From Glaciecola punicea ACAM 611 (GTDB taxonomy: Bacteria > Pseudomonadota > Gammaproteobacteria > Enterobacterales > Alteromonadaceae): a DNA stretch of 64,000 bases. The position numbers and the translations under genes were made by a program. Shown in pieces: positions 30,084 through 39,823 of this stretch. Where the stretch lies: NCBI RefSeq assembly GCF_000252165.1, contig NZ_BAET01000014.1:1-64000 (forward strand). The letters run 5' to 3'. The notes under the pieces were generated by a model. The model saw nothing but the letters and a program-made list of their open reading frames with translations, had not been told where the DNA came from and did no database searches. The first letter of the stretch is position 1. Each line of letters starts with the position of its first letter.

Positions 30084-30997
30084 TAAAAGTAACCCTCCAT
30101 TTTCTTCTTTTCCATAGAGCCAGAAGAATCGTTATCGATGACTCGCCCTTGGCGCTCTGATGTTTTGGTTAACAACATTTCTTGTATAACTTGGGGCAAA
30201 GTGTCAGCAACTGACTCAACCGCACCGGTAAGCGGGTAACAGCCAAGGGTTCTGAAACGAACCGACTTCATTTGCGGAGTCTCCCCTTCATGTAAGGGCA
30301 TACGGTCATCGTCAACCATGATTAATACACCATCGCGATAGACCACCGGACGTGGTTTAGCAAGATACAAAGAAGGGATCTCTATGCCTTCTGCATAAAT
30401 ATACTGCCAGATGTCAAGTTCTGTCCAGTTAGACATGGGAAATACCCGGATGCTTTCGCCTTTATTAATTTGTGAATTATAGATGTTCCATAACTCTGGG
30501 CGCTGGTTTTTAGGATCCCAGCGGTGGTTTTCATCTCTAAACGAATATACGCGTTCTTTCGCACGAGACTTTTCTTCGTCGCGGCGAGCGCCGCCAAAAG
30601 CCGCATCAAATTTATAATGATTTAAAGCTTGTTTAAGCGCGCCTGTTTTCATAATGTCGGTATGTTTTGCGCTGCCAACTGAAAAAGGATTAACACCTTG
30701 CTCAACGCCTTCCTGATTGGTGTGCACCAGCAAATTTAAATTGTGTTTAGCGGCAATTTTATCTCTAAACGTAATCATTTCTTTAAATTTCCAGGTCGTA
30801 TCCACATGTAAAAGGGGGAAAGGAATAGTGCCAGGTGCAAATGCTTTTCGGGCAAGGTGCAATAACACCGATGAATCTTTACCCACTGAGTACAGCATTA
30901 CTGGATTGTCAAATTCGGCGGCTACTTCTCTAAAAATATGAATGCTCTCAGCCTCGAGCTCTTTGAGGTGGGTCATGCGCGGCAATTTATCAGTCAT
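30083..30997 (-). CDS. cysD: sulfate adenylyltransferase subunit 2
   Basis: Catalytic ATP-PPi-type subunit that adenylates sulfate to APS. The 304-residue length matches E. coli CysD (302). The PP-loop motif [18 protein letters not shown] is at 36-53. [16 protein letters not shown] and the C-terminal [11 protein letters not shown] stretches are typical. First gene of the operon. A purine-poor upstream region gives no obvious ribosome site other than GAGTTAACT, and no CysB site can be called by eye. Confidence 0.97.
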   Translation of the reverse strand: MTDKLPRMTHLKELEAESIHIFREVAAEFDNPVMLYSVGKDSSVLLHLARKAFAPGTIPFPLLHVDTTWKFKEMITFRDKIAAKHNLNLLVHTNQEGVEQGVNPFSVGSAKHTDIMKTGALKQALNHYKFDAAFGGARRDEEKSRAKERVYSFRDENHRWDPKNQRPELWNIYNSQINKGESIRVFPMSNWTELDIWQYIYAEGIEIPSLYLAKPRPVVYRDGVLIMVDDDRMPLHEGETPQMKSVRFRTLGCYPLTGAVESVADTLPQVIQEMLLTKTSERQGRVIDNDSSGSMEKKKMEGYF

Positions 30998-31229
30998 AGT
31001 TAACTCTATTTGTATTGTCTAAGAGGCAAGCAATATGTTTAACCAACATGCCCCTAGCATTAGGGGCTACGTTAAAGGCGCATATACTAATTATTTATAA
31101 GCATATAATGTTAGCATAATTGGATAAGTTGGCTATTACAATTTGGTATTGTTAATAACCGTTTTATAATTTAATAGATACATTTGTTATAAGGATGCTA
31201 ATAAGCAATAGTGAGAGCTCTGCAGCGCT

Positions 31230-31685
31230 TCAAGCTCGATAAATAAGGAGATCGAGACGCTTTTCGGCCCAAAATGCAGAATCTGCATAGGCGATAATGA
31301 CATCGTCGTATTCAATTTTCATACGTGTGCAGGCTTTATTAAGCCTTTCCCATTCACCTTGTTCAATTACTTTGCAGACTAAAATAATGCCCGCAAGTCA
31401 AGCTTTGTCTTTTACTAAGGCTTCTTTGATTGTGTCGGTAAGTGGCATACTGCCTATAAGTACTTCTATGCTACTTTCTAACATTGCATCAATAAGTGAC
31501 GGTAAGCTAACCAAGAAGGCAGAAGACTAGGGTAGGACTTTAGAATCGAAGCTTCAGTAAAGTTAATAAACGTATACTTTGCTGAGCTTATTTTATCTAG
31601 ACCTAGATTGAACTGCAGGCCTTCAATCATTTTTGCTGTGCCTTTGTCTTGCTGCAAAGTAAGCCATATGTCTCTATATAGTGAT
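31230..31685 (-). pseudogene. wreck of an EAL-HDOD (YuxH-type) signalling gene
   Basis: On the minus strand one frame reads MIEGLQFNLGLDKISSAKYT then FINFTEASILKSYPSLLPSW, the end of an EAL-like domain as in EAL-HDOD proteins. A different frame continues with SLIDAMLESSIEVLIGSM and PLTDTIKEALVKDKA, a TGA stop, and then VCKVIEQGEWERLN and the AFWAEKRLDLLIYRA end, which is the C-terminus of the HDOD domain. Most of the middle is gone, and there is a frameshift and an internal stop. It fills the cysD-putP gap and ends at the putP stop. Confidence 0.75.
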
Positions 31686-31686
31686 G

Positions 31687-33210
31687 TTACGAATCTGTTT
31701 TATAACGATGCGTAAATTCATTAAATAGGGCAGATATTTCTGACGCTTCTGAATCTTTGCTCGGCCGGGTAATACTCATTATTACTATAACAGCAGCAGA
31801 AACGATAAACCCTGGAATTATTTCATAAATATACGAAGATAAAGCAGCGCCACTTTCATCAATGGGCACAAAAATCCAAATTAGTACGGTAATAGTGCCC
31901 GCTAACATACCTGCAATTGCGCTTTCCTTAGTCATTTTGTCCCATAATAAAGAAATGATGACCAGCGGGCCAAAGGCTGCGCCAAATCCTGCCCAAGCAT
32001 TGCTGACAAGCGATAAAATTGTTTTATTTTCGCCTAACGCCATTCCTATAGCGGCAACGGCAACCACAATTACGCAAATACGACCGACCATAACTTGTTT
32101 ACTGTCTGAGGCTTCTTTGTTAATAAAACAGGTGTACACGTCGCGGGTTAACGAGCTTGAGGTAACTAAAAGTTGAGAAGAGATGGTGCTCATAATAGCG
32201 GCCAATATTGCGGCTAATAAAAACCCACTAATAAGAGGGTTGAAGAGTAGCTGTGATAACACAATGAAAATTGTTTCTGGATCGTCAAGCGGTATACCTT
32301 GAGAGGTCATATAAGCCAGCCCAAAAATGCCGGTCATTGCTGCGCCAATAAGCGCCACGATCATCCAAGTCATGCCAATTCTTCTGGCTGCCGGTATCTG
32401 CTTTACGCTGCTTATGGCCATGAAACGTACAATAATATGCGGTTGGCCAAAGTAACCTAAGCCCCACGACAATAAAGAAATTATTGCCACAAACCCTAAG
32501 GTTTCGCCGGTAGATGCATCAATCATTAATGACAGTAGATCAGGATTAATAGTCGCTACGCTGTCGAGGGTTTGATTAATACCGCCTAGCTCAAATACAA
32601 CGACACTGGGCACCAGCACTAGCGCGACAAACATAATGCAGCCTTGCACAAAGTCGGTAATAGATACGGCGGTAAAGCCGCCAAAAAAAGTATAGGTTAC
32701 CACCACGCCAGCGGTAATAAATACTCCTAATTCAAAGCTTAAGCCAAATGACGATTCAAATAATTTGCCGCCTGCTACCACCCCAGACGATGTATATAAA
32801 GTGAAAAAGAGAATGATAACGATGGAAGCGATTACGCGCAGCATTCTTGTCTTATCTAAGAAACGATTTTCAAAATAATCTGGCAGAGTAATAGAGTCGT
32901 TAGCGACTTCGGTAAACACACGCAGGCGAGGTGCCACCACTAAATAATTAATCCATGCACCCAGCGTTAAACCAAATGCAATCCAAAGCGAAGAGGCGCC
33001 TGTTACATACATGGCGTCGGGTACACCCATTAACATCCAACCACTCATGTCAGAAGCACCTGCTGACAGCGCGGTGACTGGCGCGCTTAGTTTACGCCCG
33101 CCTAACATATATCCAGAAGCACTGTCTTCGTTGGTTTTAAAGGCGTAAAGACCTATGCCCAGCATTATCAAGAAATAAATTGCCAATGATATATACGTGC
33201 CAAATTCCAT
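31687..33210 (-). CDS. putP: sodium/proline symporter PutP
   Basis: Sodium/solute symporter (SSS) family, 507 residues with about 13 membrane helices. The N-terminal region carries GYMLGGRKLSAPVTALSAGASDMSGW, broken here by many small residues. The TM2-TM3 stretch with SAGASDMSGWMLMGVPDA is the PutP proline/sodium site. Further marks are NDSITLPDYFENRF, FFGGFTAVSITDF and the ISSQLLVTSSSLTRD loop. Length and motifs equal E. coli PutP (502). Downstream lies the EAL-HDOD wreck rather than putA. Confidence 0.93.
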   Translation of the reverse strand: MEFGTYISLAIYFLIMLGIGLYAFKTNEDSASGYMLGGRKLSAPVTALSAGASDMSGWMLMGVPDAMYVTGASSLWIAFGLTLGAWINYLVVAPRLRVFTEVANDSITLPDYFENRFLDKTRMLRVIASIVIILFFTLYTSSGVVAGGKLFESSFGLSFELGVFITAGVVVTYTFFGGFTAVSITDFVQGCIMFVALVLVPSVVVFELGGINQTLDSVATINPDLLSLMIDASTGETLGFVAIISLLSWGLGYFGQPHIIVRFMAISSVKQIPAARRIGMTWMIVALIGAAMTGIFGLAYMTSQGIPLDDPETIFIVLSQLLFNPLISGFLLAAILAAIMSTISSQLLVTSSSLTRDVYTCFINKEASDSKQVMVGRICVIVVAVAAIGMALGENKTILSLVSNAWAGFGAAFGPLVIISLLWDKMTKESAIAGMLAGTITVLIWIFVPIDESGAALSSYIYEIIPGFIVSAAVIVIMSITRPSKDSEASEISALFNEFTHRYKTDS

Positions 33211-33301
33211 TAAGACGCCCTTTTTTTATTATTTTACTTAGCATTATGCTACGCATAGTCTAACAGGATGCACGGAAAAAAAAAGCTTATGTATACCAGA
33301 G

Positions 33302-35056
33302 CTATTTAGCGTAAAGCACTGAGCGCGCCGTTTCCTCATTATCTAAGGTAGCAAGTTTCCTGAATTGTGTTAAACGCTCAATAAAATTACGGTTGTCAAT
33401 TGGTTCGGGGTGAGTTGAAAAACTGTTTGCTAACAGTTGGTTGTAGGTCTCAAGTGCACCAGAGCGCGGGTGCATTGCTAAACTGGCGCTAATTGAATAA
33501 AACTGCGTGGGGTATAGGGCCTGCAGCCAGCTTTCAAGTGCATCTGAAATACCATGTGTATGGCCTTGCTCTAAACTTTGTTTAAGGCGCGTAAAAGCCT
33601 CTTGCTCTGGCAAAACAGATGGCGCAATATTTGTTTGGGCTGTTTTGGGGCTATGTCGCTTAGTCTTTGCCATTAGCCAAAAAATGTACAAAGCAATGAG
33701 GGTAAACACGTTAGTCGCTATTAATAAATAGTGCAGCCAGTTCATTGTGCTTGACTGCGGTGGAAGCGTAGGTAGAGCAGGCGACATATTTGGTGAAGTG
33801 GTTTGCTGCTGGCCTTTGAGCGGCGCAATTTGCGCGGTTGCTGCGCCATTGTTGGGCTTGGAAACAACCTCAATTGAGCTAGCGGGCAGTGTCGCAAATT
33901 CGGTTGTGCCAGTATTTACATTAAACCAAGGGATGCGAACTTCGGGCAATATGAAATTTCCCGCTTCTTCTGGAATAATGGCGCTGTTAAATGTACCTTG
34001 CGCTATTAATTTGTCATTACGTTCAACCGAAGCAAGGCTAGGCTGTTCAGGGTAAACTTTAAAACTTGGGTGATAAGGCAAGTCGATGCCGGGCAACTGC
34101 TCTTTAGTTAGCCCAAGTGCGGTCAGGGTAATAGTGCGCGTGACGGGCTCACCTACCACAAAGGGTTGCGTTTCGCCTTGCCACTGCTGCGTAATTTCTA
34201 CCAGTTCGCTGGGCAACCATGTTTCGCTGTAGTTGTCTGGGATAGGCTGCACGTTTATGTTGATGTCGGGTGCGCGCCGAGAGATGGTTTTTGTACGTCC
34301 AAAATTAGCAAAACTGCGGCGAGAATTGGTCGGAACTTCGGCCTCAAATATGGGCCCATCAATAACATAGTTACCGCTTGCTTGAGGAATAATAGCGTAT
34401 TTTCTTTCGATTATGCGATAGCGCACACCTTCAATAATTTCTTGATAGTCGGTATCTTCGCCAATCTGTTCTATAATAGCGCCAGCTAAATTAGGCTGGG
34501 TAAGCTGGCCTCGCTGAATATCACGAACAAGGTGTATTTTGACCGTATATAAAATTTGCTGTTGTAAATATACTGACTGCGTGTCGATGCTAGAGGTCAC
34601 GAAGAACTCTCTTGGCTGGCTGCTGCTAGCGCTGTCAACTGGCAGCACGTTTACTGTAAATTCGATGCTAGATTCATTGTCGACGGTAAAGCGTGGCACA
34701 GTGAAAGAACCAATTTGCTTGGGGTATAAATTGATTGTCCAAGTCACCGTGCGCGACATTGAGCCGTTGATTATTTGTGTAGACTGGCTAAACGAGGGCT
34801 GACTTACGTTAAAGTCTACTTGTAAGGGCCTGAAGTTGACCGCATCTCGATCTGCTGAGCCCTGCGCTGTTAGGGTCAATTGTATAGATTCATCGACCAA
34901 AATGGTGTTTCTATCCACGTTGGTAGTAAGCTGTGTAACCTTCGCGTATGCGGTGCTTACGTGCATGATTGCACCCAGTAATATACATACACTTAATAGC
35001 ACGCTTACACGCAACACTGTTGACAAGGATGGTTTAACTATAGGCTGTATGCTCAC
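33302..35056 (-). CDS. batD: BatD family protein
   Basis: Membrane-anchored periplasmic protein of the aerotolerance (Bat) operons. A signal sequence ends near AYA38. A large beta-rich periplasmic part with repeated immunoglobulin-like units follows. One membrane helix lies at about 440-463, then a cytoplasmic helical tail of about 120 residues. Length is 584. The start is GTG and shares one base with the stop of the upstream VWA-TPR gene. Last gene of the MoxR-Bat operon. The family's biochemical role is not settled. Confidence 0.85.
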   Translation of the reverse strand: MSIQPIVKPSLSTVLRVSVLLSVCILLGAIMHVSTAYAKVTQLTTNVDRNTILVDESIQLTLTAQGSADRDAVNFRPLQVDFNVSQPSFSQSTQIINGSMSRTVTWTINLYPKQIGSFTVPRFTVDNESSIEFTVNVLPVDSASSSQPREFFVTSSIDTQSVYLQQQILYTVKIHLVRDIQRGQLTQPNLAGAIIEQIGEDTDYQEIIEGVRYRIIERKYAIIPQASGNYVIDGPIFEAEVPTNSRRSFANFGRTKTISRRAPDININVQPIPDNYSETWLPSELVEITQQWQGETQPFVVGEPVTRTITLTALGLTKEQLPGIDLPYHPSFKVYPEQPSLASVERNDKLIAQGTFNSAIIPEEAGNFILPEVRIPWFNVNTGTTEFATLPASSIEVVSKPNNGAATAQIAPLKGQQQTTSPNMSPALPTLPPQSSTMNWLHYLLIATNVFTLIALYIFWLMAKTKRHSPKTAQTNIAPSVLPEQEAFTRLKQSLEQGHTHGISDALESWLQALYPTQFYSISASLAMHPRSGALETYNQLLANSFSTHPEPIDNRNFIERLTQFRKLATLDNEETARSVLYAK

Positions 35057-37158
35057 TACCAGTTTTCCTGTATCGGAGGTGAAGGGTCATTTCTGCGTTT
35101 ATAGGCTTCAAGCTGCATTTTTCGCATCAGCAAATACGCAGGGTCGTCGGGAATTTTATTTAAGATCATCTGCATTCTTTGTAACTCTTCTTTTTGCTCA
35201 GGCGTTAAATCATCGGTATTCACCTGATTAGAAATAGCCTCGGTTTGCGCTTGCTCGTTTCGCTGCGGCGCTTCATTGCTTTGCTGTTCAGCAGAAGCCT
35301 CATTTTCTTTTGACTGCTGCTCGGCTTGTGACTGCTGAGCATTTTGTTGCTCTTGCGTTTTTTGCTTTTGCGCTTCTTGCTTGAGCGACTCATCCGAGGG
35401 TTGCTGTTCTTCTTGCTGACCTTCGCGGTTTTCTTGCGCGCTGTTTCCATCAGACTGTTCGCTTGATGGGCTTTGTTGCTGCTGCGAACCGTCGGGCTGA
35501 CTATCGGACGGCTGACTATCTTGAGACTGACTTTGCTGGTCTTGTGCATCTTGACCCTGCTGTTCATCACTATTTTTTTGCGATGAATCCTGATTCTGGT
35601 CTTGCTCGCCGTCTTGTTCGTCTTGTTCTTCCTGAGAGTCCTGTTGCTGTTGTTCTTGTTGCTGCTGCTCTAACAGTTCTTCTACAAGTTGCTTATTAGC
35701 CTTTGCATGTTGATGCTCTGGATTGCTCTTTAACACTTCATTATAAGCATTAAGGGCGTCTTCAAGCTTACCTTGCCTGGCTAAGGCATTGCCTTTATTG
35801 TAAACATTGTCCATTAATGCGCTTTGTGTCACTGAACCGCGTTGGATAAGTTGCTTATACAATGCTTCAGCGCGTTCGAAATCACCACTTTTATAAGCAC
35901 TGGCCGCTAGCCAGGCGCTGTCTTCAAAAAGATTTTGCGCTTTGGCATAATCGTTTTCATCAAACGCTATTTTCCCTCTTTGGTCTGCATTTTTGAAGAC
36001 CCTATCAAGTAAGTTTTCATTTGTGCGCGGCGAATTTTGGTTGATCTCTTGGTCGGCTATTACGTTTACTGTGTTGGGCAAAGGCTGAGACTGTACCGCG
36101 AAAACGCGCGGACTGCTGGTGCCTAAACCCAGCAAAAGACTACCTAAAATAGCGACGCTCAATACGCCTTTTCTGAAACTATAAGCCGCCACGGGCAACA
36201 ATAGTAAAAGTAAATAAGGACCCATATCTTTGAAAGTGTCACCAGTAGCATTATCTACTTCTTTCGCTCGCTGCTGCTGGTCAAAAGCAACGTTGCGTTT
36301 AATTGCTTGAATATCGCTATCGTCGTTGGCAAACAAATGATATTTTCCCTTTGTACCTGCCATGGCCTGATTCATGTAACGTGAATTAATGCTGGGTACT
36401 ACAATTTTGCCTGTGAAGTCTTTTAACAATTGTCCGTCTTCCATTGGAATAGGCGCGCCTGCTTCGGTGCCTACTAGCAAGGCCGATACTTCAAACGGCG
36501 AGTCTATGATAAAATCTCTTATATCTCTAATTTCATCATAGCGGATGCCGTCGGTTATCCAATAAATTTGTCCCTGCTGATAGCCTGCGTCTTGCAGAAG
36601 CGAGGCTGAACGTAGCAAACCGGTTAGTGCTGAACTGCCTTTGATAGGCATTATTTCGGGCGTCAGCACCGGTATTAAGGTGGTAAGGTTATTGATATCA
36701 TCGGTAAGTGGGCTCACCACAAAAGCGTCTCCGGCATAGGCTACTAAGCCGGTTTCCCCTTCTTTTACTTCATTGACTAAATCGATAGCTTTGAATCTGG
36801 CCCTGGTGAGCCTGTTTGGGGATAAATCGCTTGCGCGCATAGACATTGACATGTCCATTAAAATTACTTTACCGGCTTGTGTTTGGTAAACCATTTGGGG
36901 GAGCTTTTCCCATGTGGGGCCGGCTATAGCAATGACCGCTATTAATAAAGACGCCATGCTTAGGTGCACAAACTTATTTGATGCAACTGCGCTTTTGCGT
37001 ACTATCATTTGCTGATAAAGGTGAGCTGGAATAAGCTGCTGCCACACGTTTTGGTCCTTGCCAAACCTAAGTTTTAAGGCGTAAATAATTAAAATCGCCA
37101 ATAAAGCCCACAGCCATTCAGGACGAATAAATTGAAAGTTTTGAACGATATCATTCAT
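35056..37158 (-). CDS. VWA-TPR fusion protein (BatB/BatC type)
   Basis: A 700-residue inner-membrane protein joining two Bat parts. Membrane helices lie at about 14-30 and 64-80. A von Willebrand A domain follows with the metal-site motif DMSMS (102-106) and TDG near 202. Another hydrophobic segment lies at about 313-346, then TPR repeats at about 395-490. Residues 494-650 form an extreme low-complexity Gln/Ser/Glu/Asp tract. The end is a short helix rich in Met, Arg and Pro. It overlaps batA by 8 bases. It probably assembles with BatA and BatD; function is not established. Confidence 0.88.
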   Translation of the reverse strand: MNDIVQNFQFIRPEWLWALLAILIIYALKLRFGKDQNVWQQLIPAHLYQQMIVRKSAVASNKFVHLSMASLLIAVIAIAGPTWEKLPQMVYQTQAGKVILMDMSMSMRASDLSPNRLTRARFKAIDLVNEVKEGETGLVAYAGDAFVVSPLTDDINNLTTLIPVLTPEIMPIKGSSALTGLLRSASLLQDAGYQQGQIYWITDGIRYDEIRDIRDFIIDSPFEVSALLVGTEAGAPIPMEDGQLLKDFTGKIVVPSINSRYMNQAMAGTKGKYHLFANDDSDIQAIKRNVAFDQQQRAKEVDNATGDTFKDMGPYLLLLLLPVAAYSFRKGVLSVAILGSLLLGLGTSSPRVFAVQSQPLPNTVNVIADQEINQNSPRTNENLLDRVFKNADQRGKIAFDENDYAKAQNLFEDSAWLAASAYKSGDFERAEALYKQLIQRGSVTQSALMDNVYNKGNALARQGKLEDALNAYNEVLKSNPEHQHAKANKQLVEELLEQQQQEQQQQDSQEEQDEQDGEQDQNQDSSQKNSDEQQGQDAQDQQSQSQDSQPSDSQPDGSQQQQSPSSEQSDGNSAQENREGQQEEQQPSDESLKQEAQKQKTQEQQNAQQSQAEQQSKENEASAEQQSNEAPQRNEQAQTEAISNQVNTDDLTPEQKEELQRMQMILNKIPDDPAYLLMRKMQLEAYKRRNDPSPPIQENW

Positions 37159-38197
37159 CTGCAGCGGCCCTTGTTGAAGTGTTGCGGGGGCTTGAAGAAG
37201 TGTTTCTCACATTTCTAAACAGCATCAACAGCAGCGGCGTCAATGCAATAAAAGCTGCGATGCCAACAGCCGCCGCCAGTGGATAATAAAACAGCTCTTC
37301 TCGTGGGCGCAGTGTTTGATCATTTCCTTTAACCGGCTCAAGTAAATCTAATATCGCGTATATTTGCGCAAGCTCTTGGGTACTTTTTGCTCGAAAATAA
37401 TCACCGCCTGTTTCTTTTGCTATCTTTAATAGAGCGCGCTCGTCTAAGTCTGATGAAGGGTTTATGAGTCGCTGTCCAAACAGGCTATTTTGCACCTGTT
37501 GCTCCGAGCCCACGCCAATGGGATACACTGTGACTTGATTAGCCACGGCCAGCGCTAATGCTTGGTCAATACTAATATTGCCGGCGGTGTTGCGTCCGTC
37601 GGTGAGTAAAATCAATACCCGGTTAGATCGCTCTTTTTCGATAAAGCGTTTAACGGCTAAGCCAATGGCGTCGCCAATTGCGGTGCTGTCGCCCACTAAA
37701 CCGATCACGCTTTCATCTAAAAATTGTTTTATTATGTTACGATCAAACGTTAGCGGTGCCTGCAAGTAGGCGGTGTCACCAAATAGTATTAACCCAATGC
37801 GGTCACCTACTCGGCGTTCAATAAAATCATCCATTACCGACTTCACCATTTCTAGTCGGTCAACGCCTTGGCCATTTACCAGCATGTCTTTTTGACGCAT
37901 GCTGGTAGACAAATCGACTGCTAACATTAAGTCCCGGCCTTCACTAGGTATAGCAATGGGATCGCCAAACCAAATAGGGCGAGCCGAGGCAAACACCAGT
38001 GCAATCCACGCAATGCTTAGTATTAATGCCCTCCCTATAGAGCTTCTGATTTTTTTATTTTGGCTTTGAGCAAGCTCTGTCACATGTGGAAAGTATAACG
38101 CGACCTGCGCATTTTTTTTCTTGGCAGGCAGCAAGTAGCGCAGCAGCAAGGGCAAAGGTAAAAGCGCCAATAGGGGCCACCAAACAAACTCAAACAT
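37151..38197 (-). CDS. batA: VWA domain membrane protein BatA
   Basis: A 348-residue protein with N-terminal hydrophobic helices (about 1-21 and 56-73), a von Willebrand A domain with an intact metal site (DLSTS at 95-99, with TDGRN later) and a C-terminal membrane helix (about 305-325). This is the BatA layout of the aerotolerance operons. It overlaps the DUF4381 gene by 8 bases and the VWA-TPR gene by 8 bases, so the three are translationally coupled. Confidence 0.9.
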   Translation of the reverse strand: MFEFVWWPLLALLPLPLLLRYLLPAKKKNAQVALYFPHVTELAQSQNKKIRSSIGRALILSIAWIALVFASARPIWFGDPIAIPSEGRDLMLAVDLSTSMRQKDMLVNGQGVDRLEMVKSVMDDFIERRVGDRIGLILFGDTAYLQAPLTFDRNIIKQFLDESVIGLVGDSTAIGDAIGLAVKRFIEKERSNRVLILLTDGRNTAGNISIDQALALAVANQVTVYPIGVGSEQQVQNSLFGQRLINPSSDLDERALLKIAKETGGDYFRAKSTQELAQIYAILDLLEPVKGNDQTLRPREELFYYPLAAAVGIAAFIALTPLLLMLFRNVRNTSSSPRNTSTRAAADE

Positions 38198-38786
38198 GGC
38201 TGACCTCTTTTGCTGGCGATGGCGGTGAGGTTTTGGCGACGGCTGTATGTTTATTACTGGGCACTTTGCAAGGAAAGCTAGTGTCTACGAAGTCACGCAT
38301 TGCCGTCAATATTACATCGTTTTGAGCCCTTACCACATTCTGCAGATCGTCTGCAGTCGCTTCTTTACTTGGCAACGCGGCTTCAAGGCTGGCAGGTGGC
38401 TTGGCATACATACGCGCTTGCAGCATTGAAATTGACCGTACTACCTCACTTGGATGATTGCCTTTATAAACCGACAGCAGTAAAGATTGCCACTCACTGC
38501 CATGCATTGTTTTGCTCGCTACGTGCGGCATATAATGCGCAAACAGTGTTTTTATTAGCACGTGTACCTTATGCGCAAAGTAAGGATCTAGCGTTTCTAA
38601 GCTATTTAATGCAGCCATGGTCCCACGTTTTTGTTTACGCGTGTTTTTGAAGCGTACAACGCTGATTATCGCAATCGCAAGTAGCAAGATTGCAAGCGCC
38701 AAGACTAGCCAATAACCCCATGCTAAAGGCCAAATCGATACGTTTTGTGGTGTGGTAATGTCGGCAAGTTGATCAAGTGGGTTCAT
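38190..38786 (-). CDS. DUF4381 domain membrane protein
   Basis: A 198-residue protein with one N-terminal membrane helix (about 23-45, LVLALAILLLAIAII) followed by a basic stretch and a cytoplasmic helical domain. The N-terminal motif MNPLDQLADITTPQNVSIWP is characteristic of DUF4381 proteins, which are found almost only between DUF58 and BatA genes. Overlaps DUF58 by 4 bases and batA by 8. Function unknown; presumed part of the same membrane complex. Confidence 0.85.
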   Translation of the reverse strand: MNPLDQLADITTPQNVSIWPLAWGYWLVLALAILLLAIAIISVVRFKNTRKQKRGTMAALNSLETLDPYFAHKVHVLIKTLFAHYMPHVASKTMHGSEWQSLLLSVYKGNHPSEVVRSISMLQARMYAKPPASLEAALPSKEATADDLQNVVRAQNDVILTAMRDFVDTSFPCKVPSNKHTAVAKTSPPSPAKEVSHV

Positions 38787-39796
38787 CTAAACTCCCCCAG
38801 TATTAGTCCAGACTTACTCGCGCTAAGCTGTTGTTCAATAGGCTGCGCTGCGCTAATTTGTCGAAGCGGCAGGCCTAAGCTGTTTAAATTGGCTTTCAGT
38901 GCGTCAAACACGTCGCCGCGTATGCGCTTGTACTGTTCATTAATGCTGCTGTCTCCCAGCAGTATATGCTGCTCTTGTAGACCATTTGAGAGAAGCACGT
39001 CTTGCATGCTATTCACCGCAGGCAGAGCTTCTTCAATGGGGTCGAATATACGTAGTGGCCTTACTTCGCAGTGGCGCTTTATCTTGCCTAACACCGAAAA
39101 AGCACTGTTTGAAACGTTGATGAAATCAGAAATAACATATACCAATGTACCGGGCCTGGCCAACATGGCTAGTTGATTCATATGCGTTGTACTTTGATCG
39201 GCTGTCTCGCGAGGTGACGCTGTCTTTTGTAGGGCAGGTTGTTTAGCGTTCGTATAGGTTTCAATGATTGCGTTGTTTTGTAGTTCAATTAGTTGATTAA
39301 GCATCGACAAAGCCTGCTTAGCCGTAGACTTTGGTTTACGTTCTATATCAATGTTATTTGATACTGCCATACAGCCAATTTTGTCTCCTCGCGATAGGGC
39401 ACTAAAAATGACTAGCGCGGCGGCATGCAATGCCTGCACTGATTTATACAAAAGCGAGGTGCCAAACTGCATTGACGACGACAAATCAATAAAAATGAGC
39501 ACCGGACGTTCTCGCTCTTCGCGGTACAGTTTTGTATGTGTTTTGCCAGTGCGCGCAGTAACGCGCCAGTCTATGCTGCGAATATCATCGCCGGGTTGGT
39601 AATGACGGGCCTCGTCAAACTCCATTCCTCGGCCTTTAAAGCGTGAGGTGATTGTACCGGCCATACTGCTTTTTATGCTGCCGTTAGGCACTAAGTTGAG
39701 CTTGCGCGCAAGCGCACGGTAGCGAACAAGCTCTGCTAGCTCGCATGATACACCGTTTGATAAAAGCGATGCCAGGAGATCTTGCGTATTTACCAT
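38783..39796 (-). CDS. DUF58 domain protein
   Basis: A 337-residue cytoplasmic protein with the DUF58 hallmark FKGRGMEFDEARHYQPGDDI followed by RSIDWRVTAR. A von Willebrand-like core includes FIDLSSSMQFGT (about 107-118). DUF58 proteins are constant partners of MoxR ATPases and VWA proteins. It starts 27 bases after the moxR stop and overlaps the DUF4381 gene. Confidence 0.9.
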   Translation of the reverse strand: MVNTQDLLASLLSNGVSCELAELVRYRALARKLNLVPNGSIKSSMAGTITSRFKGRGMEFDEARHYQPGDDIRSIDWRVTARTGKTHTKLYREERERPVLIFIDLSSSMQFGTSLLYKSVQALHAAALVIFSALSRGDKIGCMAVSNNIDIERKPKSTAKQALSMLNQLIELQNNAIIETYTNAKQPALQKTASPRETADQSTTHMNQLAMLARPGTLVYVISDFINVSNSAFSVLGKIKRHCEVRPLRIFDPIEEALPAVNSMQDVLLSNGLQEQHILLGDSSINEQYKRIRGDVFDALKANLNSLGLPLRQISAAQPIEQQLSASKSGLILGEFR

Positions 39797-39823
39797 GTTA
39801 GTTAATTACTCGCTCAATAATTT

